This document shows positions 11,379-22,112 of a DNA stretch of 64,000 nt, piece by piece. The position numbers were made by a program, and so were the translations under genes. The notes below the pieces were generated by a model. That model saw only the letters and a program-made list of their open reading frames with translations, did not search any database and was not told the DNA's origin. The stretch comes from Rhynchosporium graminicola (taxonomy: Eukaryota; Ascomycota; Leotiomycetes; Helotiales; Ploettnerulaceae), in contig FJUW01000003.1 of NCBI GenBank assembly GCA_900074885.1, positions 1,164,196 through 1,228,195 on the forward strand, read 5' to 3'. Numbering within the stretch: the first letter of the stretch is position 1; each line of letters starts with the position of its first letter.

Positions 11379-12091
11379 CTTGAATATGGCTTCTGAATGT
11401 GAAAAAAGCAGAATTAACTCAAGTCATGAAAAAACATAGTCATATAAGATAAGTGCATAGGCGACTTATTTCAAAGAAGTGACGTTCATTCACCCCGCAC
11501 CGGTTGTACCCTAGATCGACAGCCGCTGCACCGGTAGCTCAACTCACGCCACCAGTATTGTATTCTATGCATGTGATTCGTGTATTGTTTACGAGCCGCA
11601 TTTAATATCCTAGGTAAAGCCTGGAATTTCTCTGCCGAGGTAGTCTTTCGCATACTTTTTCTTTTGGAGCAATAAACGATGACTACTCATCCGTCGGCGT
11701 ACATGTCAATGTTGTGGTTCGCGGCTAGTCACCTCGGCTAATTCTTCATTGGCGAAAGCATTCCGTGACTTTACGTTAGCTATTTACTTCCTATCATTCT
11801 TCATTTAGTCCTCTACTGAAAGGTAGCTCGAATTGCTTGGGCTCAAATCCGGGAAGTGAACTGTAAGTTTCCAAGAGCACTTTGAGAAAGCATCGATCTA
11901 CCTAAGTGCCCTCTCCTAGAACTTTATCATCTGTACTCATGGCTCGAACACGTTGGTAAGCAGGCCGTGAGTCTGTGATTAAAGCTCATATTCAAGAGGC
12001 TACGTTCAATAAATGGATGATAAGAGCGGGGAAGTCTAAATGTGATTGTCTTTAGATGTACCTGCTTTCTGTTCACATCCTCGATACTACC
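11379..12091. other. Intergenic
   Basis: Upstream of the SDR gene and downstream of the small membrane protein gene. No coding or structural feature that I can support. Confidence 0.5.
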
Positions 12092-12840
12092 TCATAGTCG
12101 AACAGCTCCAGTCTCCACATCTCCACTGAAATCGTTGCTCTCGCCCGTCTCCTTCACCATCTTCTTCGCATACCACATACCAGCCATGAACGGCATTCTA
12201 ATCCAATCAGCATGATTTCAACCCGATCGCAAAAACTCATCATTCCCTGCTCTCCCTCACCCTCTACTCTTCTCTTCCAATATGACTACAGCCCAATAAT
12301 CAAGAACAGAAAACTCACAAATACAACGCATCAGCAATGATAACCCAAACGACGCCCCACGCACTCTTATACGAATTCATTCCTTGAATAAGTACAATAA
12401 CCACCATACTCCCGGCAACCCATCTCGCTTTATACCTCTGCATCTTCAAAAGGTAATACGGAGTTAGGTTTCCGGTCGCGTAGTGGTGTGCCTCAATCAA
12501 CGGTGTCGCCATCAAGACGATATTTCCGAGTGCGATTATGCCTATGAAACTGTAGAATGGTGGTTTAATAACAATATTAATTCGAGAATGAAAAGAAATA
12601 GGGGAGAGAACAATTGTGAGATCGAACAAGGAGGGGAATTTACATTGTCTGAAAACTTATAATTTCATCTATCTCATAGGGTATGATAGCCATCCCCAAT
12701 AACAAAAAGAAGAATTGAGGTATCCATAGCGCAGCTAAGATGTTTCGGTTCCAAGGCACGTGGACGGTGTTGATGTTATCTTCGTGTTCTGTGATTATGA
12801 TCCGCGGTGTTGGCGGTGGGATTGGATTGTAGAATGGCAT
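12092..12840 (-). CDS. Small multi-pass membrane protein, uncharacterised
   Basis: Three exons (12840-12644, 12549-12319, 12197-12092) join in phase to 177 residues. About four hydrophobic segments are visible: NILAALWIPQFFFLLLGMAI, then IFIGIIALGNIVLMATPL, then WVAGSMVVIVLIQG, then WGVVWVIIADALYL. The first 35 residues are Pro-rich and soluble (MPFYNPIPPPTPRIIITEHE), and the last 35 are charged. I do not recognise the family. The start is the only ATG before the first membrane segment. Splice signals are clear (GTAAAT...CTACAG; GTGAGT...ATTAG). Confidence 0.7.
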
Positions 12841-14139
12841 GGTCGGGACTCCGTCTGGATCCTGAGAGATCAATAGAGATCTAGTATCGAAAATCGGAGG
12901 AGGGGGACAAGGGAGATAGAGAGGATGAAGGACAGAGGTTGACAGTAATATATCGTGATGTCTCGAAATAGATTGCAGGTGGCGAGAAGGCTTGGAAGCG
13001 ACATTCAGGGGTTACCAGGGTTGTGCAAACCCCACTGAGAATTGGCGACGACGACACGATACAAGATATGTGAATCGACTAATCCAGAAGGAATACTAAG
13101 AAGGGTTTCCGAGTAGATAGAACAGAGAAGTAACCCGAAGCATGGCCTGTGTACATCGTGAGCTTGGGTAAAGCTACTGGGTACACCAACCGACTTGGTT
13201 TAGCTGCCAAATAACTAACTCAAGCAAACAAATGGAAAACCCAGAGGGAACTATAACGACTTACCAAAGGATAGTAATTTTGAATTCATAATATAGGCAG
13301 AAACTTGGACGAATAATTGCAATTATTTTCTTACGATGACGGTGTCCTCCTCGGATGCCCTGACAGCGATCTTGAGATTTTACTAAAGACCAAGGATTTG
13401 GTGAGAGTGCACCTGGATTTAGCAATAGTCATCTTTAATCAGATTCTAGAGGGAGCTCCGCCGAGGAAGCTATTGATAGTAACCTCTCCTCCTTCTTGTT
13501 CGTACATTTTCCGTTCGGTCAATCATATAACAGTACCTCCTCAGTAGGTAATAGTACCGTAAGTTGCCAGTCATACCACACGAATTGACTTCTCTGTTAT
13601 CGTAGTTGTTCCTAGACAAAGCTCATGGCACATGCAAAAACAACCTTTGGTAATTGTCCCTTTTAGCCAGCGAAGGAGAACAGAATGCGCCGGAATATCA
13701 TAACTAACATGAAAAGGCTGACTTGATAGGAACTGACACGTTTGGTATTGCAAACGACAGGAGTGTCAGAGACAGGTGAAAGTGGAGCAAACCGATAGGC
13801 GAGTCAATGAAAGATAGGAAATTGGATATACAAGTGCTAGCTAGATTGGATTCTGTGAATTGAAGATGTTTCAATCAATCGATTAATGCGTAATAGTCAT
13901 GATTCGAGCTTATTGTGACACAATTGGTTCAACAGTCCCCCATCTTCCTTGGAGAAGGTAGGCACATGTACGCTTGGAGGCAGAATACACGTGCAAGGTC
14001 AAGACATTGGCAAGATCGTTAGCGAACTAAATTCTCTTTCAATGCAAAATCATCGTGGTAGATCCTCGCCAGAAATTCCCATGATCATTGAAACATAGGA
14101 AACTATGGGGTAGCTTGATTGTTGGTTTACATTTGGGTG
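12841..14139. other. Intergenic, no gene seen
   Basis: About 1.3 kb between the small membrane protein gene and the 3' end of RAD10. Open frames are short and lack protein-like composition. No repeat of note. Confidence 0.5.
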
Positions 14140-15327
14140 TCAACTCTGCCGTAATTTAGCTAGTGCAGCTGCCACGCCTCCACTCAACTCATCGTCTTTC
14201 CTAGCCTGGGCTTTCCTCCTCTCGACTTCTTGTCTCTTCTCTTCCTCCTGTGCCACTTCAATCATGGCTTGCTCATCATCGTCATCATCGTCATCGTCCG
14301 CATCCCAGAGATGAAATTGCTCCTTTGAACCCGAAGGTCTCGAGTCTTGCGACTCCCTGGATTTGTCGGCCGAGCGAAAACTCTGTGCACCAGGTCCTGG
14401 TGTAGCATCCTCACCCAAAGAAGGCATTGTCCTCAAAGGCACCATGCTCAGCGGTAATGCCCTATCCAATACACCTCCTTCACCGGCACTCTCAGTCATA
14501 GCCTTCTTCGTTGCCTCTCTCGCCCGGAACGGTTCATCAATGACAGCACACCACCTTCTAACCTTCTTCTCACCCCACCCGCCGACAACAGCGACTTCCT
14601 CCGGCCTAGCATTAATAGCGTTCTTAATACTCCCAAAAGCGCTAACAATGGTCACCGCATCAGTCTTGTTGATACTCCTCGGCACCGTCACAAAATCCAC
14701 CATCTTCTCTGCATATCCTTTACTCTCCGTCCCTCTAATCGCGCTCGAGTTTGCATGTTCGTAACTCTTATACAACTCTAAATACCGCGCAGCTTCAGCT
14801 GCACTCCAGCATAATATCACAGTGACGTTGTTCACCAGACTCGTCTTAGATAGCTCTTTCAAACTCTCTTCGTGGTTCCCAATATCCACCATTGTAAGCA
14901 AGACTCGTAGATTGTATTTCCCCTGCAAATTCTTGATTCGGTTGTATACGTATTCCGGATGTAAACGATGGTACTTCAGCGAGAGAAAGAGAGCACATGT
15001 GGTAGATCCTAAAACGTAGTCTGCGGGTATGTCAGAGTATTCCCACGCAAAGGAGCGCAAGTTCGCGAGAATTGGATTCCCTTTCTGGCGTGGCGAGACC
15101 AGGATTGACGACCCTGTTGTTTTTAATGCTAAGGCTTGAGGTGTTGGCTGGACGACTTTTGGACCAGTCGAGGTGGTTGTTGGAGGAGCGCGATCGAGTC
15201 GTTGAGGCGTGGGCTGTTGAATCTTTTGGGGGGTGGGTTGTTGGACGCGTGGAGGAGCTGGGACTGTTGATGCTGCTAGAGCAGCTAGAAAGTCTGCGTC
15301 GGCGCCGAATTCGTCGTCATCGTCCAT
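14140..15327 (-). CDS. rad10: DNA repair protein Rad10/ERCC1/Swi10
   Basis: Non-catalytic partner of the XPF/Rad1 structure-specific nuclease in nucleotide excision and interstrand crosslink repair. Single exon of 395 residues. The start at MDDDDEFGADADF was chosen because the frame upstream lacks conservation and this begins a typical acidic N-terminus. Residues 20-65 carry three PTPQ repeats. From about residue 83, NPILANLRSFAWEYSDI begins the XPF-nuclease-like central domain, with YVLGSTTCALFLSLKYHRLH and LLTMVDIGNHEESLKEL. Around 230-290 a tandem helix-hairpin-helix follows (SINKTDAVTIVSAFGSIKNA, then EVAVVGGWGEKKVRRW). The C-terminal 100 residues are low complexity, with a poly-Asp run. 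The nuclease active-site motif is absent, as expected for ERCC1. Confidence 0.93.
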   Translation of the reverse strand: MDDDDEFGADADFLAALAASTVPAPPRVQQPTPQKIQQPTPQRLDRAPPTTTSTGPKVVQPTPQALALKTTGSSILVSPRQKGNPILANLRSFAWEYSDIPADYVLGSTTCALFLSLKYHRLHPEYVYNRIKNLQGKYNLRVLLTMVDIGNHEESLKELSKTSLVNNVTVILCWSAAEAARYLELYKSYEHANSSAIRGTESKGYAEKMVDFVTVPRSINKTDAVTIVSAFGSIKNAINARPEEVAVVGGWGEKKVRRWCAVIDEPFRAREATKKAMTESAGEGGVLDRALPLSMVPLRTMPSLGEDATPGPGAQSFRSADKSRESQDSRPSGSKEQFHLWDADDDDDDDDEQAMIEVAQEEEKRQEVERRKAQARKDDELSGGVAAALAKLRQS

Positions 15328-16066
15328 AGTGTCGCGTTTCGATTGGAAAGAACACGTTGATCCTTTCGTAATGTAGATGAGACGTGGTAGAATGAAGGGA
15401 GTTGAACACCTCAGCCTCGTCAGCCTCGGCACCTTTCGTGATGACGCCAAGGAAATGAGAAACAGCGGGATGTTTTCTTTCGCCTCGTCATCGAATCAGC
15501 AACGAGTCATGCAGAAGGGACCCTCGCTCGAAATGCATGGCAATTAGTGGTATGCGGGGAGCTCAAAAGCTTAAAAGTCCTCGTCTGAGCTGATGAAGCG
15601 ATGAGGATGACTTTGATTGATCCCTTGTCTGACTTGCTTTCTCCATGAGTCAACTGCTAACAATCAAATTTCCTCGATATCTCCAAGTGTCCATCAAGTG
15701 CTATTCTTTGTTATCTTGTTTGCCTAGCGATAACTTGTTGAGCTTGCAGTTCATCATCTCCTTCGCATTTTACGATCACCTGGAGTCAAAATCCATCGCA
15801 AGTCAAGCTCAGGATCAAACACAGAGAGGACTTCTCGTGGCACACTTCTGTTTGGAGAGTGACAATTAAAAATGGAGTCAAACGAAAGGCCAGCTCCAAG
15901 TCGCATGCGAAATATAGTTCTCGCTTGGACTTGCGCAAGAATAGCAGAGGATGGCGAAGAATTATGGAACTTGATGCCCTGGTGGTCTCGGAAATTGGAT
16001 TCTAGTATCTGGCCCCTCAACACTTACCAATTGCAGCTGGTTTGCTGTGTGTGCACTGTGTCCGAA
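15328..16066. other. Intergenic
   Basis: Upstream of RAD10. It contains open frames without recognisable protein features. The flanking decayed transporter begins shortly after. Confidence 0.45.
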
Positions 16067-16202
16067 GACCACAAAATAAAGTCCTCAGCCGGTCCTCAGC
16101 CATTCCGAGCTTCATTTCCTCGAATATCTCCACTTTTGCACCTTTGGCCATCTATTGATTGTCCAGAGTACAGCTGATGGCTGAGGACTTTATTTCGTGG
16201 CC
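16067..16202. repeat. Imperfect 24-bp inverted repeat at the edge of a pseudogene
   Basis: Bases 16067-16090 (GACCACAAAATAAAGTCCTC...) are the reverse complement of 16179-16202 except for two positions. The right arm overlaps the apparent start of the decayed anion-channel copy. The left arm is followed by a direct repeat of GTCCTCAGCC. This may be a small inverted duplication or the remains of an insertion. Confidence 0.6.
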
Positions 16203-16873
16203 TTCATATGGGTACAGTAATTGTCGCAATTTGCCACATAAAGCAGTCTGGCTCCACCATCTATTCGTTGTCGTCTTTTATTTGGATGTCGGCCTCTTCG
16301 TCTCGTTCCTGCTCACTTCCATCTTGCAGTACACCTTGTATCCTGATATATGGACAGTTATGGCCGTACTTCCGGTACAGAGTCTGTTCCAAGGCACCTT
16401 TCCAAAGGCATTGGCAACGATTATTGACATGATCGCATTCCTGTGAGTACCAGTCTGGGGTGACAGGTATATCCAACTAGTTCATCCATCCTGTGTTGCT
16501 TCGCACATGATATTGACAGTATGTAGACCTAGGCATTATGGTGTTTTGACGCAGCTATGTCTCTCGCATGCTGCTTCTACTTGCCGTTCATATTGCACAG
16601 ATGCGCTTCTCACTCCACTTCACTCACTCACCTAATGGCAGAATGTACATTCACCAAGCAACTCTGCAGTTCGTGACAATAGTCTGGCGCCAATCCATCG
16701 TTGCACCGGTCGTTGCGTCAGCCACTGGCGATATCATCGCCTCTGCTTTCCCGTATCCTCAGCATATACTGTGGACAATCATCGCATCTAACGTTTTTTT
16801 GGGGGGGGGAAAGCTGGCATGCCACCGGAAGGTAAGAAAGAGAGAGCCCAGAATACTTGTTCAGAGCAGTTGA
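16159..16873 (+). pseudogene. Decayed SLAC1/TehA-type anion transporter (malate/sulfite efflux, Ssu1-like) fragment
   Basis: The frame from 16159 encodes VVVFYLDVGLFVSFLLTSIL, QYTLYPDIWTVM and PVQSLFQGTFPKALATIIDM, which matches the early membrane part of fungal voltage-dependent anion channel (Ssu1/Mae1) proteins. The expected start motif MGTxIV is present at 16208 but in a different frame. After a plausible donor at 16443 the second half resumes around 16650-16830 with IVAPVVASATGDIIASAF and PQHILWTII, typical of the mid-protein. It then stops after a T7/G9 homopolymer (about 16794-16809), far short of the roughly 350 residues expected. Frame breaks plus truncation indicate a pseudogene. 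Confidence 0.72.
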
Positions 16874-17514
16874 CTGTATACAGTACTTGAACATAAGTTT
16901 AGGGGCAGCTAACACGCGAGACTTTATTCTTCAAAATCAACAACATCTAATTTCTCGTTGGCGCACAATTTTATGACTGCCACTCCATGTGATAGCAAAC
17001 AGGTCCTGCTTTGCCGGAGACAAATTTGTCCAGCCTCGGTTCTAAAGCCTGGTTTATTCTGGCAGCATTTTAGAATATTGAACGTCAAAAACTATTTACA
17101 CAGGCCACATCCGAGCAGTCATCAACTGTAACCTACCGTTTAAGAGGAATCCGAAACTCGGAAATGCCTCTTGTGAATCTTGCAGTCATCTGCACGTTTT
17201 GGTAAGCATGCTGGGAATACTGTTGAAACTCGCTAACCAGGATCTCTAAACAATACAAGCGAGAGAACAATACAACGCGACTAGCCGCTCATTTTCTATT
17301 TTCCCAACTCAGAGAAGAATATAACTGCTTATTTCTGTATGGATTGGGTGGTAGAGGGAACTTTGAAGGAAAATGGCACCCTCTTCCATTGTTTTCGGCT
17401 CTATGCCTGAGCCCTTCTCTTGGTCGAATGGTGGACCCAGAATACAGAATTATTTCTACGAAACGAATTAACTCAACATCCTGAGAATCGGCTGAAATTC
17501 TCTCAGCCATCAAG
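16874..17514. other. Intergenic
   Basis: No further anion-channel homology is visible here, so the transporter's C-terminal half seems lost. Upstream DNA of the SET-domain gene. Confidence 0.45.
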
Positions 17515-18699
17515 ATGTCAATGGAATATCCGCCCACAGATAATCGGATTGCATACAACAGAGATCGTCTAGTCTTTCACCCGTCGATCGTTCGCAGTAA
17601 GCTTTCCTTCCATTCTCAATACCAATCCTTATCTCGCTGAAATTTTACTTATATCGTCCTGCCGACTTTAGAACCAATTCAGGGCTTGAATTCTTTCGAC
17701 AAGCAAACTGGAATCTTCGCCAAAGTCGACATTGCTGCAGGCACACTTCTCGAGAAGGAAACTGTACATGTGACGGCCGTCGCATTCATAGACAATCCTA
17801 ATCTTGAAGCAATTCTCAAGTCTGCCTTGGATGATTTGTACTTGTATAAATTATGGATGAACGCTCTGTACGGGGATTTGAAGAGGCATAGCAAAGTCAA
17901 GGCCTGGTTCAGAGAGTACGCGATCCCCCTTTACTCGCACCGTTCTGAGCGATACAATGGCGAAGACTTCGAGAAAGTCGGGTTCTTCGCAACGCTCAGC
18001 CTCTTCCGTCACGGCTGTCTGCCAAACGCCCATTTCAGCTGTAACCCGAAAACACGGCTTGCCGCCATTCATACCACACATCACGTTCGTGCTGGCGAAG
18101 AAATTACTATTACATACCTTCCTGCGTCATCTTATGATACACGCTGGGTTCCCGATGGCTTGGCTGTTCTCAAGCAAACCTTTGGTATGACATGTACATG
18201 CCCTCTCCATTCCAATGAGGGATTCCTCCTACAAGCCTACAAAACCGGTTTCAACCAGGAGAGAGAAGATCGATTGTTACTACAGAATGATGCTTTCATC
18301 GATTATCCAGAACGTTTGGCTACTATTGATCGCATTCGCAAAGTCTACATGCAGTATAAGGTAGTAGATGTCCGTTTATTCAGAATGTATGAGGAAGCGA
18401 TCGCAACCGCCTGCTCGAACGGCGACCTCGCTCGCGCAGCTGTGTTTGCCTTTTACGCCAAGAAATCGTATGCGCTGCTCGAAGGCGCAGGTTCTGTCTA
18501 TGGAACTTCTGTTGCGAAGATGCATATCTACAAGAACAATCCAGCAAGTCATCCCAAACACAAGAGCGGTGGTCAGTGGGCTTCATGCACGACACAGATT
18601 CCTCGGGCCTTTGGCAGGGATAGCACGATGCTCAGTACTGGCATGAAGAATTGGCTTTGGCAAGTTCTCAATTCCCCATTCTCTTTTCGTCATACTTAA
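17515..18699 (+). CDS. SET-domain protein with altered core motif
   Basis: Related to fungal SMYD-like SET proteins, which are putative protein-lysine methyltransferases. Exon 1 (17515-17596) encodes MSMEYPPTDNRIAYNRD; after a 75-base intron, exon 2 (17672-18699) gives 369 residues in total. SET features are GIFAKVDIAAGTLLEKE (start of the fold), then LFRHGCLPNAHFSCN and VRAGEEITITYL. In active enzymes the middle motif is NHSC; here it is RHGC. The post-SET part reads CTCPLHS where CxCxxC is usual. Both changes suggest reduced or absent activity. An open frame to 18927 (ending GPWDEVYPKYI) looks protein-like and could be joined through a GC-AG intron (18660-18701), replacing the last residues. 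I cannot decide between the two ends. Confidence 0.72.
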
Positions 18700-19546
18700 A
18701 GTCACTGGACCTTAGGTAAAGCCATGCATTTTCAAAATACTAATATCCGAAAAAGGATGAGAGGAGACTGGAGAACCTTGCTTCATGGTACGGAGGAGTA
18801 CAGAAACCGCACTGGGTTGAATGGACCGATCCCATTTGCGTCCTTTGATTCTGAAGATGAAGTTGTACCGTTCGATATCGATGCTCGGTTGGGACCATGG
18901 GACGAGGTCTACCCAAAATACATATGAATGCCATCATGGCGGAAGTAGGCTCATACTTAGGCATATTTCTTAGGTCTAGGCATTGCGGACTTGGCATGGT
19001 ATAAGCAGAATTGCGTTTCATCACGACTCCTGCGACCGGAAGTCTTTTTAGGAAGAACACTGGCCAAGCGACTAGAGTATGAACAATGAAACGAATTGAA
19101 TTGCACATCGTTTCTTTAATGGCCCGTAAATATTGTGAGATATTGCTAGGTAAAGAAATTCAAAGTCAGGTAATATTCTGACGACTTGACCAGTGGAAAT
19201 CTGTGATGGGTAAATCGATATTTACCGTAGATAGAAAACACTGCCCAAAGTGAAAATTCAGAGTTAGATAACTTTTGGATGACTCTACTAGTGGAAAATG
19301 CGATAGCGGGTTGGTCATGAGCTTTCTGAAACTTTTCACCAGAGACAAATCTGCATTGCCTCACCATAGGATTGCGGATCGGCCCATCGAAGGCATGAAA
19401 GCTCGTTGCCAGCGAAAAGAAAATTGGCACGTACAGCTCACTGGCGCAAGTTAATTCTATAGTCACGAAGTAATTGCAGAACATTGCTAGAAGTAACAAC
19501 CTCAAGTCATACGTATATCACCAAAAGTGTCGGCTACCAAGACTGA
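18700..19546. other. Intergenic with a possible extra SET-gene exon
   Basis: Includes the 18702-18930 open frame discussed with the SET gene, then an imperfect direct repeat near 19150-19300. No separate gene is supported. Confidence 0.4.
19152..19299. repeat. Imperfect direct repeat, about 50 bp, two copies
   Basis: Copy one is about 19152-19200 and copy two about 19247-19299. They share the pattern AAAG(T)GAAATTCA.AGT.AG.TAA...GAC.ACT...AGTGGAAA. The copies lie about 95 bases apart and differ by scattered substitutions. Confidence 0.55.
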
Positions 19547-22112
19547 TCAAATATTCAAAGCTCCCTCCAAGGGCAAGTCTCTCGAACTACCACCAAGGTA
19601 GATCTTGTAATCTCCCTTCTGCAACAGCCACTTCTGCGCTACCACATCCCAAACACTCAAGTCCCTTCTCTGAAGATCAAATTTCAAATCCACCGACCGT
19701 CCTGGCGCAACATCGACTTTGGAGAATCCTCTTAGTTGCCGAACCGGTCCACCAGGGATGCCGACATAGAGCTGGGACACCTCTGCACAATTTACCGTGC
19801 CCGAATTTGCCACCGAAGCAGTGACATGGAACAATACATCCCAGAGATCTTCTTGACCTCCCTCCACAATCTCGCCCACGGGGTATTCATCTGTGGAAGA
19901 ACCATCGACCTTCATGATTTCCAGAGAAGAGTACTCAAAAGTTGTATAAGAGAGTCCGAAACCAAATTCATATCTTGGCGTTATGTTCTTCTCATCAAAG
20001 GCCCTATAGTCAATATAGACGCCCTCCCTGAAATCGTCTTGAGGGAAGAGCCAATAAACACCCTCGGGTGGCGTGGGACTTAAGAGAGCGCCATAATCAG
20101 ACTCGTTCTTCGGCACAGAGTATGGTAGTTTTCCGCTGGAACTGATCTCTCCGTACAACAAGCTCACCAATGCGCGACCTGAGTCCTGACCTGGGAGGTG
20201 GCCAAACATTACAGCAGTGACGTTGGGATGATCAATGAAGACATCTACCAACCTCACACCCGCGTTGTGTATAATAACGATAGTGTTGTGACATTGATCA
20301 GCGATGTTGTTGACAAGTGCATCAGAGTAGTCATCGTGAACTCCGGGACGGTCATAACCCTCGGATGCCCAGGCGTTGATGAATACGAGACAAGCGCCTG
20401 AGGTGCTGTGGACTTGTGCCGTTGAATTGACATTCGTGATGTCCCAGAGAAGCTGTGAGTTATCCTCCTATGCACGTTGAGAAAGGGCTTCTAGTGGAGA
20501 AGATATGTACAATGGATTATTGGCTCCTGAGCCACCTCCTACAATCATGGTCTCTGATTATGATGTCAGTATTCTTTTCGGCAAAGTTAGGTTCAGTAAA
20601 ATGACTTACGGTTGATAATCTGAGAGTTACGATTCGAAGGCCTTTGTGTAGGGTTCTTGGTCGGACTAACCGCGTCATAACCAAAGACCGAAACTAATTC
20701 CGGCTTTTGTAATGGAAGTTCAAGAGACCCGTTCGTGTTTTTGACAAGCACGTGTCCTTCAACGGCTGAATTTAGCAGCACTTGTTTCGAAGATGGGACA
20801 GTTGCGGCATCCAGGAACACGTGCTGAGCCGTCAATGGTCGAGGAATTCCAACACCAGGATCAGGGTAATCCTCCGAGTCTTGACCGAACTGATACCAAG
20901 TAGCGATGATCCTAATAACATGTATAAGCCGGATTCTGAATCTCGAGAAAGATGTGACATACCTGGTAGCCATATTGTCTAATACAGAGGCATTCATTGA
21001 TCCATTGTTAATCGCTGCAGTTAAGTTCGAGCCCCAAAATACTCCCCCGGAAGGCATAACCATGTCCAGGCCCGCTTCAGCAGCAACATAGCCTCCATGC
21101 AAAGCCTCCCAATCAGTAACGACAAAACCTTGGAAACCAAGTTCCTCTTTAAGAATTCCGTTCTGCAATTTACTGTTCTGGCATCCGTAAGAATTGTTGA
21201 CTCGATTGTAAGAGCACATGATATTTCCTGTGCCAGCTTTGACAGCATCCTGGAAAGGCCAAAGGTACAGTTCGTGGAGAGTCTTATCGTCAATGTTACT
21301 CGAAATTGACTCTACCTTCTGTCTCTGGCTGTTGGTGCTTGGATTGCGATTGAGTTCTGCGACTGTTAGAAACGACGCTTGACAAATCTTCTTCAACCTG
21401 AGCATACCTTGTTCGTTGCCGATAAAATGCTTCGTGCTAGCCGCCACGCCATTTTCTTGAATACCACGAACCGTTTCAGCAGCAAGGACACCGCAGAGAT
21501 ACGGATCATTGGAGAATCCTTCCCAATTGCGACCTCCTTCAGCGACACGGCCGATGGGTCCAACTACAGGGCCTAACGCGATCTGTACACCCTTGGCTTT
21601 GAACTCAGCGCCCATGTGTAAAGCTCGCTGGTAAGCAAGTTTCTTATTCCATCTTAAACTCGGTCAGTTCACACTTTCGGAAGCACGACGAAACCCAATA
21701 AAAAACTCACGTAGCGCCAACATGCAATCCACTACTCCAAGCATTTACTCCGTCAGCCAGCCGAACTCCATTTCCTGCATTCCTGCAAACAGATACCCTT
21801 AAACCCAAGCCGCTCAATCGGCGCAATGAAGCCTACACATCTGGTTTTTGTGGCCCTGACTCCAAAAGTGAGATTGCTCTTCTCTTCTTGGCTGAGCTGG
21901 GAGACGAATTCCGCTGCTTTGGCATAAGCTGTCGTCCAGGACTCGCTGCTTCCTGATGGCAATGCAGCAGGTGCTACGTAAGGTGACTGGTCATAGAAAT
22001 AGCTGTCTGAGGTAATATTCACAGTGGCATGTTGTGCAGATGCTGAGAATAGGTGTAGGGGAAGGAGGAGGACAGAAAGAACTGGTGTACTGGAAAAAGA
22101 AGGGAATTTCAT
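19547..22112 (-). pseudogene. GH3 beta-glucosidase with frameshift and in-frame stop
   Basis: Secreted family 3 glycoside hydrolase, expected to release glucose from cello-oligosaccharides. It begins with a signal peptide (MKFPSFSSTPVLSVLLLPLH) at 22112. Inferred exons are 22112-21711, 21652-21418, 21356-20963, 20911-20610 and 20553-19547, joined with clean 51-61-base introns. Family motifs are intact: [29 protein letters not shown], the nucleophile region [13 protein letters not shown], and the C-terminal fibronectin-III-like domain (YEFGFGLSYTTFEYS). Two lesions are seen. After GFKGICLQ one extra base near 21781 shifts the frame away from NAGNGVRLADG. At 20468-20470 a TAG interrupts SQRA*EDNSQLLW, where I expect Tyr. 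No normal-sized intron removes the first lesion. A weak 63-base splice (GTGCAT...ACAAG) could skip the second but would delete conserved residues. Confidence 0.8.

Noticed and set aside
15872..16177. Plus-strand frame of 101 codons before the anion-channel relic
   Set aside because: No similarity to the transporter N-terminus and no splice link that I could support.
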